From positions 2,224,624-2,288,623 of the forward strand of contig NC_049982.1 in assembly GCF_000003815.2 (NCBI RefSeq): DNA of 64,000 nt. Reading direction: 5' to 3'. The translations under genes were made by a program, and so were the position numbers. Origin of the DNA: Branchiostoma floridae (lineage: Eukaryota > Chordata > Leptocardii > Amphioxiformes > Branchiostomatidae). Below, in pieces: positions 11,101-19,950 of this stretch; positions within the stretch are counted from its first letter, which is position 1; each line of letters opens with the position of its first letter. The notes under the pieces were generated by a model that did no database searches, was not told the origin of the DNA, and saw nothing but the letters and a program-made list of their open reading frames with translations.

Positions 11101-14100
11101 GGGCTCCTGCAGAAATATACGGTATCATCACATAAACATACAACACGGTATCATCACATAAACATACAACACCCGTACGGTAAACCTGGTATCATCAGAG
11201 CTGGCCTCGTACAGAATCTGCCGCGCATACCCTGCGAGGCAGTGCAGCACGATGATACGGGCTCCTGCAGAAACATACAACACGGTACGATAAACCTAGT
11301 ATCATACGCAGCACTACTGGCTGTAACCTGGTATCATCAGAGCTGGCCTCGTACAGAATCTGCCGGGCGAATCCCGCGAGGCAATGTAGGACGATGATAC
11401 GGGCTCCTGTGGGGAAAACAATACAAGGTGCTGCTGCAGTGGCCTCTGGGTTCCGGATCGAACAGCAACATAGACCCCATTAAACTTCTACAAGGACGTT
11501 ATGTAACGTTCTTGACTTTTAACAGTGTGTCCGGTATGACCACGCCTCCGTGTTTTTACTTCGGAATCCATGAAGGTGGAAGTACTGTTTAGGACATACG
11601 TATACTGCTTTGGCTCCGGACAGTGTGTGTGGCTATATCTGAAGAACCATTGGAAGGATTGCGAATGATTTTTTTTGGAGGGTAGATATGTGGATGTAGT
11701 GACACGGCGAAGGTAAATTTTGGGCCCCTCATCTGTTGACCTTGGCACTGATCTTGTATCCGCGGAAAAGGCACCACCACACTTTCCAGGTTCTAGTCCT
11801 GACTGCATGTGTAACATGAAATTCACCTACCCGTGTTTTTTATAACTTGCAGTTGCGTGGTGACGGCGATGTCGGTCGGATCTTCGGTCGGGTCGAATGA
11901 CTGCATGGTGTGGACCCGCCAGCCCTTCCGCCCCGCGATCAGCTGAAACTCCACCAACCCGTGTGTGCCTGAAACGTCAATAGTCATAGTCTCGTGTCTC
12001 TTCAGGACAAAGAGGACAAATAATGTTACGGGCACATTTTTGTCGGTGCCCACAGGGTTGTAGCACCCCGGCCGGGCTCCGAAGTTGGGAGGGGTGCCTC
12101 TCGGTGTTTTCCCGATTAGGTCTATTTGTTGCCGGGTTCCGCGGCTTGAGTTTAACTCCGAATAGCCCGGTAAACCAATTTCCGGGGTGTCCCACGGAGG
12201 CCACGTCCGAAAGTGCAAAAAAAAAGCAACCTACCAAAGCATTATGCTTAGGTCACATTTCCAACCCGGGGCCCGACCGGGCACTGCTTGCCAAAATTAT
12301 AGAATAAAATTTTCGCGTCAACAAACATGCATAAATTGTACTCATGACAAATTATTTTTACGTTTTACGTGTTTCGTTTGCTTCTATATCCGAGTTTTCG
12401 TTACCACCTACTACCCGGCAAGGCCTCGGTTAGGAAATGCGACCTAAGCATTAGTCAGCATGATCGTACCGTAGTCGTCGTTTGAGACGAAGATGCTCAC
12501 GTGATCCCAGCCGAAATGTTCCACCAGGTCCACCAGCGCCACGCCAAGCACGCTGTCGGGCCAGGACATGCGCAGTAGCATGGGGAACTGTCTCAGGTTG
12601 TCCAGGGTGGGGTCGGTGGCGTCGGGCGCGATCTGGGGCAGGGAGAGACCCGAACTCACGGGACTGGTCGCCTTTACCTGCAGGGGTAATTGTATGATAG
12701 AAAATGGACGAAGACGTGTATTTTGCATATATATCCTGTATATACTTTGCCTCTGACGTGGTTATCTGGGGGTAGCAGCAATGTTTACAGATGTAGATAT
12801 CTACGGTCGTAATAGTTAACAGATACATACATTATCGAATGATTGAGGTAGGGACCAAGGTAGTACATATTTCACTCCATAGGCATAGAGCCCTATCTAA
12901 TATTGCCTTTTCTATATGTTCTCAAAATCAATACCAGAATCTGTAGTTAAAGTTTCCGAAAATGCCATTAAAGGTCAAAGATTAAAGTTCTTCAAAGAAC
13001 TCATTGATAAAAAAGACACCTTTGTATACCTGTGACGACAGTCTTGGTCCGATGACGGCCACGATACTTTTCGACGCCTGGACGCAACCTAGAGGCAAAA
13101 CATGAATAATTGCGTTGATCATGCAGCCAGCATGCATTTATTACCTGTTTGGAATGTGTTCATCAGCATTTTGAAATCAACTTCTCATAGTGTCAATGAC
13201 GTAAGTTTGTGTCAAAAAGTTGTTCTTGAATCATTTAATAAAACAGTTGATTTCATTTCACTCATTTTGTGAATGACTCTTCATTCTTTAATTGGTTTTT
13301 GTTCCAAGATACCTGGTAACTCATGGTTTAACCTCCCGGCATTGCTGTTGCGTCACTGAATCATGTGAGTGAAAACGTTTTATGAATGAATGAATGAGTG
13401 AGTGAATGAATGAATTTTATTCGATCAATGTGATCCATGAAAAAGTATGGAGATCTTAAGTGCTGATAGTGTCAACTAATTCTACATGGATGGTATCCTC
13501 TGGGCACCCTAAAATGGATGCGAGTGTGCGAACATGAAGTTTGGCAAAAAAGTTACCTATCAAATTGCAACATATTGTCCGTTGAGTTGATATCACAAAA
13601 AACCCTGTTTTTAAGTACAATGGATATAGGTCACCCCGTGGATAAAGGTGAACAAGCCTTACAAACCTTGTCTGATCATGTCGAAGAACGCCAGGGTGTC
13701 CGTGGAGTTCTCGGTGTACTCCAGCGTGACGCTGGGAACGAGATTGTTCTCGTTCACATACTCCACAGCCAGTCTGAGCGCCGATAGGTCCACAGGGTCG
13801 TCCGTCAGTGCGCCTGCGCGAAGGGATAGAATCTTTAGATCTTTATCTTAGAAAGTTCTCTTATTACCTTCGCCAAGAAGGTTATGTTTTCGGTAGCGTT
13901 TGTATGTATGTTTGTTTGTATGTATGTATTTATGTATGTATGTATGTATGTATGCATGTATGTATGTATGTATGCATGTATGTATGTATGTATGTATCTT
14001 TTTTTGAAATGGTTCGATCCAAGATGGCGGCGACTTTTTGATAGCTGCGTGGCTCTGTTCCTCAAAATCAGAATTTGTGGCACTTTAACGACCCATCGAC

Positions 14101-17100
14101 CTGCTATCGACTCACCAGATGAAGACCAAACATCCTGGGTTACTCTTAAAGTGACAATTCGAGACAACTCTGACGATCGGCTTCACATTGAAAGGTTTTC
14201 TGCACCAAGGGAGGGCACTGTATGGTAAGCCCGCGGCACCCCTCCCCACTCCCACCATGCCTAGATGTGAAGACTGCCGTGAGGCAGGAGCCCAGCCCTG
14301 TCAGGGGGATCTTGTTCTCTGCCAGCGCTGTTCAGACAAGCGTTTCCCCCCTAGTGGGTCTGGATCCGAAGCGGTATGTAAAGATGTTATCATCAACGAT
14401 CTGTTATGTTTTACTGTTAACAAGATGGACACTCTTCCGTTCGACATCATTACGAAGTTGTGCACCGAAACGTACATGGATGAGGAAATAGAGTCGGCTA
14501 AGAGACTTGTATTTGATACATGTAAGCCAGACGAACGCTACATAAAGCGAAAGGGAGGAGACAAGTCTACCGCCAACATGGAGGATATTCAGCGAGTTTT
14601 GCATTCTACTGCTCCTCCGTCGTTACCTACTTAAATTTCGTGTCCGCAACTCTCCACCTCCCCGCTGTGTCACTGGAACATGTAGACATTTCTGTCTGCA
14701 TGCAAGAGGTTCAGATCATGAGGCAGGAGATGAAACTGATTAGGGATTGCTCCATAGATTCGGTTAGAGTGCAGACTGAGCTTGTGGCACTCAGGAAAGA
14801 GATCTGGGAATTGCAAAACAGGCCAAGTTCTGCTCCACCGGCACCGTCCAGTTCTGCTCCGCCGGCACCGTCCAGTTCTGCTCCGCCGGCACCGTCCAGT
14901 TCTGCTCCGCCGGCACCGTCGACTTCTGCTCCGCCGGTAGTGTCGACTTCTGCTCCGCCGGCAGCGTCGACTCTCGCCTGGCCGAAGGAATCCTACGCCG
15001 ATGCCGTATTGGACACCTGCCCGTCGGAGACTATCCCTAAGTCCCTACACGCGGGCTTATCTGGTCGGCAGGTGGAGAGGGCGCCTACCACAAAGTCATC
15101 GCAGGCATCCCGACGTCGTGGCTACTCGAGTGACTCTAGGGCTCTAGCCCGACCGCAGTCCACCTCAGCTGGTGGCCACAGTGACCTTGACTCTGAGGGC
15201 TTCCGCCTGGTGCAGAGAAAGAAGAAGAGGTCCAGGGCAGTGGTGGGTACGGCGGTGTCGTCCAGTCTGTCTGCGGTTAAGTCAAGACCAGCGGAGATCT
15301 TTGTGACGCGCCTTGAACCGGACACACTGACTCAGGATGTTGAAAGGTACTTGGCTGATAACTTGTCGCAGAAATGCGCAGTGTCCTGTTCTAAACTAAC
15401 CACAAAATACGATGGGTATTCTTCGTTCCGTGTCTCTGTTGACTACAATGCTCTGTCGGAAGTCCTGTCCCCATCTTTCTGGCCATGTGGGATCCTAGTG
15501 CGCCGGTTTCACAGTAGGCGACGCTCTTCCACTTCTTAACTATGGAACAGATAAGTAAACTGAATGTTGTATCATACAACTGTCGATCTGTCAAAAACTC
15601 TTTACAAACTGTGAAGGACCTATGCGTTACCGCCGATGTTATTTTGCTACAAGAACACTGGCTTTTGCCAGACGATTTATCATATCTATCTAACATAGAT
15701 GGAAACTTCCTTGCCCATGGTACTTCCCCTATAGATATGAGTGAAGGTCTGATTCACGGCCGACCCTACGGCGGCGTGGCTGTCCTTTGGCGTAAATCAA
15801 TTGGTGCATTTGTCAATATCGACGACCTCAATGATGATCGCATTTTAGCTTTAAGAATTAATTCTGATGGCAAAGAGCTTCTGATTATCTGTGTGTACAT
15901 GCCAACGGAATCTCACAATCACACCGAGATTTTTATGGAGAAACTTGGTAAAATAGAATCCTTCATAGATGAGTCTGGCATACCTAATGTACTAATTATG
16001 GGTGACTTCAATACACGGCCAGACGGAACGTTTGCTCCTCTATTGTATAATTTTTGTCTTGATGGCAACCTTCATATTAGTGACTTAGAGATGCTTCATG
16101 AGGACACCTTTAGTTACCTCAGCGACGCGCATAGATCTACATCGTGGTTAGACCATTGTGTTTGCTCCGATTCTGTGCACCAGTGTATTTCTGAAATGTG
16201 TGTACTTTATGATTTTGTGTCTTCCGACCATTTCCCCCTTCGAGCTACTTTGGACTGGTCCACAGTCCCTGTGTTTACAAACACAGCTGACGATGTGGAC
16301 TCCCCAGCCAGTAGATTCAATTGGGAACGTGCGTCTAACGATGTTCTGTTGCAGTATCACACCTGTACTGAAAACCTTTTGTCTGAAGTTATGCTTCCAA
16401 TTGAAGCAATCAGATGTGCTGACCCGAACTGCAGGGACGAACATCACAGGGAGTCTCTTGACAGTTTTTCATATGAGATAATTAAAAAACTACAGGAAAC
16501 TTCAAAAACTTCTCTTCCTGGTAGAAAACGCACTGTATCCCACTTGATTCCTGGTTGGAACGAAGTAGTTAAGGAATATCATAGTGCTGCTCGAGATGCT
16601 TTCACTCTGTGGCGGGAAAATGGTCGGCCTAGACACGGAGCCATCTGGGAGCTTTTACGAAAATCAAGGGCGAAATTTAAATACTCCCTTAGGCAATGCC
16701 GCCGTTTCGAGGCTCAACACCGGGCCAATGCGTTGGCAACGTGTTTACATAAGGGGGATAGTAGGGGCTTCTGGTCTGCCCTTCGCTCCCAGAATGGCTC
16801 CAAATCTAGCATACCTTGTACAATTGATGGCCATTCGGGTGCATCCGATATTGCTAACATGTGGAAGAACCACTATAGCGCACTGTTAAACTCCGTCAAT
16901 TCTACCGCATATAAGTCACATGTAAACAGCACTATTCAATCAGGTGTCTCGGACAATCCTGGAATGTCCGTTACTGTTGATGAAATATGTGACGCCATTA
17001 ATGAGCTGTCCAATGGTAAAGCATGTGATGCTAATTGTATTTCTGCGGAGCACCTGAAGTACGCAGGTCCCCGGCTGCATGCGCTATTGTCATTGTTGTT

Positions 17101-19710
17101 CTCCGCTGTGCTCAGACATGGTTATGTTCCACCAGGTTACTTAACACTGTTCTCATTCCGATCGTTAAGAAGAAAAATGGCAATGTGACTGACAAAGACA
17201 ACTATCGCCCGATAGCGGTCTCCAGTCCGATATGCAAAGTTCTTGAAAGACTGCTTTTAAGGCGTCTAGATGAATTTTTACACTCTCCGGATAACCAGTT
17301 TGGTTTTAAAAAACAGCATGGCACAGACCTTTGTGTATTTGCCTTGAAGGAGGTAATCCGTTACTACCAGAAACGGGGCTCCCCTGTATTTGTGGCCTTC
17401 CTAGACGCCTCTAAGGCCTTCGATCGTGTAAATCACTGGCTGTTATTTAAGAAAATGATCGACAGAAATGTACCACTTTACTTGATACGTTTACTTGTAG
17501 CCTGGTATAATGTTTTAACCTTTAGAGTACGTTGGGGCAATGTCCTTTCTGACAACTTTACTGCCACTAACGGAGTGCCACAAGGTAGCCTGATATCTCC
17601 TTTTCTGTTCAACGTCTATGTCTCTGACCTGAGTGTTCAGCTGAATTGCTCTGGTGTTGGTTGCTACATCGGAAATGTCATTGTGAACCATCTGTTATAC
17701 GCTGATGACATATGTATTATCTGCCCATCTGTTAAAGGTCTGCAAAAGCTAATGTCTTTATGTGAACGTTTTGGCTCTGAAAACCATATAGTGTTCAGCA
17801 AAAGCAAGAGCCAATGTGTATATTTTCCATGTGGTAGACTCAAATTGCACGGACCGCCCCCTTCAGTCACCCTTTATGGCACGGAATTGCAGTACGTTAC
17901 ATCTGTGAACTACCTGGGTAACCAGATTACCTCTGACCTGTCTGATGATGAGTCAATTCGCTATCATGTCAGAGGGTTCTATACCAAAGCCAATTCCTTG
18001 ATACGAAAATTCCGATTCGCCTCTCCTGGAGTGAAGCGCGTCCTTTTTGATGCATATTGTTCCTCGATATATTGCGCTCAGCTATGGTGTCAGTGTCAGT
18101 AGTGGGACCGCGTGGCACGATTGTCAGCGCGTTGGTCTCAGGCCCGAGAGGTCCGGGGTTCAAATCCGCTTGCCGTGTCACCGATCTTGTGCCCTTGGGA
18201 AAGGCACTTTACACGACTTTCCTCACCTAACTCAGGTGTAAATGAGTACATAGCTGCGGCTAGTGGCAGTGACAGGCCTTTGTGGTGGTGACAGGCCATA
18301 GGGGCATGTTCGGGCATGACGCACCCGCCATGACACATGAGTCAGGGGTAGGAGGAACCCCTTGCATCCTTGGTCGGAAGTCCTCCTAGGAGACGGAAAC
18401 TCCAAACAACAAACCTGCATCTGCTGGGGCCGTCTTACACGTTGCATACAGTTGTCCCTGTAGGACTAGTGCGCCAGTGGACGAGAGGGTGGAGAAGGAC
18501 GTGCACACCCCTCCTTCACCTTAAAAACCCAAGTGCAGGCCAGGCAGACGGGTCACCTTAAACCCATTGTCTTCCGAGACAGATGGATGCCAACAATGGA
18601 TGCCAACAATGGTGTCAGTATAACTTGGGTACGATTCGCAGGCTACGCGTAGCCTATAACAATGCTCTTAGGATTGTGTTAGGTTATCGAACGAGAGATA
18701 GTGCCAGCCAAATGTTTGTGACACATGGGATTGATACTTTTGTAGCTAGAAGGAGAAAACTAACGCATGCATTTGTACAACGCATCGCCACATCTACAAA
18801 CAACATTATCTCCCGGTTATACCACTCAGATGCCTTCTTCCATAGCAAATTCTGGACACACTATGTGAATCTTGTTTTCAAAAGCCCAGGCTAATTTAAC
18901 TTTTTTATTGTACATAAAGTGTATGTGTATTGTTGTATTGTATGTTTTTATGTGATATGGGCCAAGAGCCTGCAATAAAGTTGAAATTGAAATTTGAAAA
19001 TTGTATGTATGTATGTATGCATGTATGTATGTATGTATGTATGTATGTAGAAGACCAGCGTACCTCAAGATCGCATGGATGGATTGTCAATGATTGATAT
19101 TCGGTATGTGAGTAGGTCTTGATGGAAACGATTACATTTTGGGCCCCCCCTAGCAGCCTGGTTCGGTACTGCAGCGGAACTTCCTGTCTTGATATCTCGG
19201 GTTCTGAACATGCTTCGTTTATTTCAGCATCAAATGCTGAAGTACGGAATAGAGTCAAGCAAAACATTGGTGCATTACGAAGAACTCCTAATCTCAGTAA
19301 AAAAAAAAGAAAACTGACGTGCTATTACTTAGTGTTATGGTCATCGGGATAAGCCAACACTATATCATATAAGGGTCGTCCGGGGAGGAATAGATGGGAG
19401 AATGATAATATCAGAGAATGGACACTGACACTACAAGTGAAATATTAAGAACAGAAAATCGAGAATCTTGTAGAAAACTACTTGGCTTCTGTACATGTGA
19501 TGCGCTAACGGTCAAATAGTTCAGCCTATATATGAGACGAGTTTTTGTTTTGTTTACATGGGCTTATTGATCTGCAACATTATCTGATAATTCTTAACGG
19601 AATCGAATGTAACTCATAATCTTACCGAATCGCACAGTTGTGCCCGCTGCCATCACAAAGGCCGCCAGCAGCAGGAGCATTGAAACAGGTTCGCAACTTC
19701 CTTTCGGCAT
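1974..19710 (-). CDS. Ionotropic glutamate receptor subunit, 18 exons, C-terminal tail lost in a gap
   Basis: Splicing the minus-strand exons gives about 853 residues in one frame: signal peptide, amino-terminal domain, S1, TM1, pore loop, TM2/TM3, S2 and TM4. Exons: 19626-19710, 13667-13813, 13030-13088, 12470-12677, 11831-11968, 10982-11106, 10364-10528, 9586-9753, 8843-8947, 7812-8019, 6869-7011, 5948-6066, 5145-5261, 4262-4398, 3768-3901, 3333-3533, 2726-2886 and 1974-2113. All junctions are GT-AG and phases agree. The M3 gating motif reads [13 protein letters not shown]. The S1 arginine that holds the ligand carboxylate is kept (ITSRR), and S2 has an aspartate (FADSAELDY) where AMPA receptors have glutamate. 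By family knowledge it is a plasma-membrane ligand-gated cation channel subunit. Its sequence looks nearer to AMPA/kainate/delta or to the epsilon class reported from amphioxus than to NMDA subunits; a tree is needed. Four exons carry tandem exon-edge arrays. Confidence 0.9.
2124..2400. repeat. (ATC)n microsatellite
   Basis: Imperfect CAT/ATC trinucleotide tract directly upstream (gene sense) of the TM4 exon acceptor. It creates spurious open frames rich in I or D. Confidence 0.9.
2418..2713. repeat. (GGAT)n microsatellite
   Basis: About 74 GGAT units with scattered GGAA variants, filling most of the intron between exons 17 and 18. It creates spurious MDGW/PSIH repeat proteins in several frames. 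Confidence 0.98.
2726..2886 (-). CDS. iGluR exon 17: S2 lobe
   Basis: Acceptor CTGTTCCAG, donor GTAAGT. Encodes [12 protein letters not shown] through GELDHKW, the S2 segment with the first disulfide cysteine and the [11 protein letters not shown] loop. It joins exon 16 in phase 0 and exon 18 within the terminal W codon. Confidence 0.92.
3333..3533 (-). CDS. iGluR exon 16: S2 lobe with ligand-contact aspartate
   Basis: Acceptor TCCACAG, donor GTGAAT, 67 codons. Contains [10 protein letters not shown], where the usual SGST dipole loop is replaced, and [12 protein letters not shown] with the acidic ligand-binding position as D. Confidence 0.92.
3731..3802 (-). repeat. Exon-edge array A: iGluR exon 15 donor side, 2 copies
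   Basis: The last bases of exon 15 plus donor (3765-3802) are followed in the intron by one diverged second copy (3731-3764). Confidence 0.65.
3768..3901 (-). CDS. iGluR exon 15: TM3 and gating motif
   Basis: Acceptor CCCTACAG, donor GTAGGT. Encodes [20 protein letters not shown] and then ANLAAFLTV followed by SPEDLLTQ, which are the M3 helix, the near-invariant gating motif and the start of S2. Confidence 0.95.
4130..4251. mobile_element. Partial copy of the 4,778-5,105 MITE, opposite orientation
   Basis: Matches the left half of the neighbouring element in reverse complement, including the terminus TTGTGCCCTAAGCTT. Confidence 0.6.
4262..4398 (-). CDS. iGluR exon 14: pore loop
   Basis: Acceptor GTTACAG, donor GTAGGT. 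Encodes [20 protein letters not shown] then LPRSLSG. Aligned back from PRSLSGR, the Q/R-site glutamine and the aspartate four residues later are present, but the usual QQGC reads QLSP. Confidence 0.9.
4778..5105. mobile_element. MITE with long terminal inverted repeats
   Basis: Ends are inverted copies (AGCTAAGGGCACAACCC left, GGGTTGTGCTCTTAGCT right); about 328 bp, no coding capacity. It ends 40 bases from exon 13. Confidence 0.8.
5145..5261 (-). CDS. iGluR exon 13: TM1
   Basis: Acceptor CTGGCAG, donor GTACGT. Encodes [20 protein letters not shown] followed by a hydrophobic helix and NFVTRKR, matching the pre-M1 and M1 segment. Confidence 0.9.
5675..5932. mobile_element. Foldback element with ~75-bp arms
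   Basis: Arms at about 5675-5748 and 5857-5932 are reverse complements of each other, around a 108-bp spacer. The right end is 14 bases from the exon 12 donor. Confidence 0.8.
5948..6066 (-). CDS. iGluR exon 12: S1 ligand-binding core
   Basis: Acceptor CGCCCCAG, donor GTGAGC. Encodes [20 protein letters not shown] then FTLPFYANG. The second R of TSRR aligns with the carboxylate-binding arginine; the preceding PLT of AMPA receptors is IVS. Confidence 0.93.
6230..6430. repeat. Degenerate (TTCA)n tract
   Basis: CATT/TTCA-rich simple sequence immediately left of the first exon-11 decoy. Confidence 0.75.
6434..6955 (-). repeat. Exon-edge array B: iGluR exon 11 donor side, 3 copies
   Basis: The last ~90 bases of exon 11 with donor GTGCGT recur at 6434-6532 and 6681-6781. 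They are separated by (CACT)n at 6547-6650 and (CATC)n at 6781-6860. The true exon end is at 6869. Confidence 0.92.
6869..7011 (-). CDS. iGluR exon 11: S1 lobe
   Basis: Acceptor ATCTGCAG, donor GTGCGT. Encodes [20 protein letters not shown] then [11 protein letters not shown], the canonical G-[FY]-C-x-DLL start of S1 helix B and the loop after it. Confidence 0.93.
7190..7768. mobile_element. Large foldback element with internally repeated arms
   Basis: Left arm about 7190-7378 and right arm about 7606-7768 are reverse complements built from repeats of the type GCACGAATATTATGAAATTC. A ~225-bp unique core lies between them. The ends read GGTGCCTAA and TTAGGCACC. Confidence 0.85.
7812..8019 (-). 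CDS. iGluR exon 10: ATD-S1 linker and start of S1
   Basis: Acceptor TGTGCCAG, donor GTTGTA. Encodes [20 protein letters not shown] then [13 protein letters not shown] and GNDRFQG. This is the only complete copy in array C, so I take it as the used exon. Confidence 0.88.
7930..8463 (-). repeat. Exon-edge array C: iGluR exon 10 acceptor side, 4 copies
   Basis: About 90 bases of exon 10 with the preceding acceptor occur four times at a ~130-bp period (starts near 8019, 8150, 8300 and 8440). Three upstream copies stop short of the exon's second half. One has lost a base, shifting frame. Confidence 0.92.
8843..8947 (-). CDS. iGluR exon 9: end of amino-terminal domain
   Basis: Acceptor CGTTGCAG, donor GTGAGA, 35 codons. 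Encodes [20 protein letters not shown] then [13 protein letters not shown], typical of the last strands of the ANF-receptor fold. Confidence 0.92.
9413..9585. mobile_element. MITE copy 2 (TAACGCTAGTTCACC family)
   Basis: Degenerate inverted termini at both ends. The right terminus read on the minus strand begins GTAACACTACTTCACC, and its first two bases are the splice donor of exon 8. Confidence 0.75.
9586..9753 (-). CDS. iGluR exon 8: amino-terminal domain
   Basis: Acceptor CTCTCCAG, donor GTAACA, 56 codons. Encodes [20 protein letters not shown] through MLQFLKQ. The donor coincides with a MITE end. Confidence 0.92.
9814..9933. mobile_element. 120-bp hairpin MITE
   Basis: Near-perfect palindrome: AAGGTTCTTTAGGCA at the left, TGCCTAAAGAACCTT at the right, centre GGTGTCTGACAGACACC. 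Confidence 0.85.
10364..10528 (-). CDS. iGluR exon 7: amino-terminal domain
   Basis: Acceptor TACCACAG, donor GTGAGA, 55 codons. Encodes [20 protein letters not shown] to [11 protein letters not shown]. Confidence 0.9.
10982..11106 (-). CDS. iGluR exon 6: amino-terminal domain
   Basis: Acceptor TTCTGCAG, donor GTGAGT. Encodes [20 protein letters not shown] then [13 protein letters not shown], a strand-helix-strand unit of the ANF fold. Only this copy of array D is full length. Confidence 0.92.
11040..11415 (-). repeat. Exon-edge array D: iGluR exon 6 acceptor side, 3 copies
   Basis: The acceptor and first ~65 bases of exon 6 recur near 11200-11275 and 11340-11415. Each decoy runs from exon sequence into GATGATACCAG, which replaces the rest of the exon. 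Confidence 0.9.
11831..11968 (-). CDS. iGluR exon 5: amino-terminal domain
   Basis: Acceptor CGTTTCAG, donor GTAGGT. Encodes [20 protein letters not shown] through [11 protein letters not shown]. Confidence 0.92.
12470..12677 (-). CDS. iGluR exon 4: amino-terminal domain
   Basis: Acceptor CCTGCAG, donor GTACGA. Encodes [20 protein letters not shown], then [12 protein letters not shown] and [16 protein letters not shown], the hallmark region of receptor-type ANF domains. Confidence 0.93.
13030..13088 (-). CDS. iGluR exon 3: amino-terminal domain
   Basis: A 59-base exon between CCTCTAG and GTATAC encoding [19 protein letters not shown], with the family signature AVIGP. Confidence 0.9.
13555..13661. 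mobile_element. MITE copy 3, one end only (TAACGCTAGTTCACC family)
   Basis: The right terminus (TAAGGCTTGTTCACC on the minus strand) lies five bases inside the exon 2 donor. The left terminus is not recognisable. Confidence 0.55.
13667..13813 (-). CDS. iGluR exon 2: amino-terminal domain
   Basis: Acceptor CGCGCAG, donor GTTTGT. Encodes [20 protein letters not shown] then NENN and DMIRQG, the first helix of the ANF fold. Confidence 0.92.
13905..13997. repeat. (TGTA)n microsatellite at the 5' side of the LINE
   Basis: About 20 TATG/TGTA units with occasional TGCA. A matching tract lies at the other end of the LINE (18,998-19,048). Confidence 0.9.
14257..14634 (+). pseudogene. LINE ORF1, N-terminal part (zinc-finger-like)
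   Basis: Begins [11 protein letters not shown] with paired cysteines (CEDC, LVLCQRC), resembling the small Cys-rich module at the front of some LINE ORF1 proteins. It ends at a stop at 14,632-14,634, and the likely continuation opens in another frame at 14,640. By family knowledge ORF1 binds the element's RNA. Confidence 0.65.
14640..15539 (+). pseudogene. LINE ORF1, C-terminal part (coiled coil, Pro/Ser repeats)
   Basis: About 300 codons: a helical stretch ([15 protein letters not shown]), then six tandem SSAPPAP-type repeats, a basic linker (RKKKRSR) and a compact domain with [11 protein letters not shown] that looks RRM-like. It ends three bases before the ORF2 start. I infer that it was once continuous with the zinc-finger part. 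Confidence 0.65.
14825..14975 (+). repeat. 15-18-bp coding minisatellite in ORF1
   Basis: Repeats of TCTGCTCCGCCGGCACCG/TCCAGT encode the SAPPAPSS ladder. Confidence 0.85.
15542..18894 (+). pseudogene. LINE ORF2: endonuclease and reverse transcriptase, frameshifted and SINE-interrupted
   Basis: The first frame (15542-17188) holds an apparently complete APE-type endonuclease: [40 protein letters not shown] and SSDHFPL. Near 17,140 the frame shifts by one and continues to 18,102 with RT motifs [43 protein letters not shown] and [15 protein letters not shown] then intervenes, and the C-terminus resumes at about 18,611 and stops at 18,892-18,894. The protein would nick DNA and reverse-transcribe the element's RNA. 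As it stands it cannot make a full-length product. All catalytic residues I can see are still present, so the inactivation looks recent. Confidence 0.88.
18095..18608 (+). mobile_element. tRNA-derived SINE nested in the LINE
   Basis: Flanked by an 11-base target duplication ATGGTGTCAGT (18084-18094 and 18609-18619). Its head has an A-box-like TGGCACGATTGTCAG and a perfect B box GGTTCAAATCC near 18,158. LINE coding sequence reads on cleanly after the second duplication. Confidence 0.93.
18998..19048. repeat. (TGTA)n microsatellite at the 3' side of the LINE
   Basis: TATG/TGTA repeat matching the tract at 13,905-13,997. Confidence 0.9.
19626..19710 (-). CDS. iGluR exon 1: start codon and signal peptide
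   Basis: ATG at 19710-19708. Encodes [20 protein letters not shown] then AAGTTVRFG, a typical secretory signal with a likely cut after MAAG. Donor GTAAGA. It joins exon 2 within the glycine codon. I chose this start because no upstream in-frame exon is visible and the signal peptide begins here. Confidence 0.88.
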
Positions 19711-19865
19711 ACCTGACTTGCGGCGGTTCGGGGCAACTTCGGATTTCAATGAAGTGTTACTTGAAGTAGATAGGACGGCATATGCGCGTTAACGTCATAA
19801 ACACGCTCCCTAAACAACAGTGTAAGTAACAGCGGGGTTCAAGTGCCACCAAACTGACCGCTACT

Positions 19866-19950
19866 AACGGTTCGACCTTTTGGAGCAGTGGTTAGCGGCA
19901 TTGGGTTTGTGAGCTGGTGGTCCGGGCATCCCGTTTCTACTCGCCTCTTG
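19866..19950 (+). mobile_element. tRNA-like SINE fragment
   Basis: GGAGCAGTGGTTAGCGGCAT resembles a tRNA head and matches the reverse complement of the segment at 38,040-38,092. Confidence 0.45.

Larger units (their letters stand above)
14000..18997 (+). mobile_element. Non-LTR retrotransposon (LINE), degraded and interrupted
   Basis: ORF1 (zinc-finger and Pro/Ser-rich) and ORF2 (APE endonuclease plus reverse transcriptase) follow in order. The 3' end carries an AATAAAG signal and a TTGAAATTGAAATTTG tail. ORF1 is broken near 14,634, ORF2 near 17,150, and a SINE sits at 18,095-18,608. RT motifs ([23 protein letters not shown]) place it in the jockey/CR1/L2 part of LINE diversity; the exact clade is not decided here. 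It is flanked by (TGTA)n on both sides. It lies in iGluR intron 1, antisense to the host gene. Confidence 0.92.

Noticed and set aside
13665-13670. Idea that MITE copy 3 supplies the exon 2 donor (GTAAGG at 13,661)
   Set aside because: Using that site breaks the frame to exon 3; the donor GTTTGT four bases earlier keeps the expected glycine, so the MITE only lies next to the donor.
18095-18180. Functional tRNA gene
   Set aside because: It has A and B boxes but no clean cloverleaf and is bounded by a target duplication as part of a 514-bp SINE.
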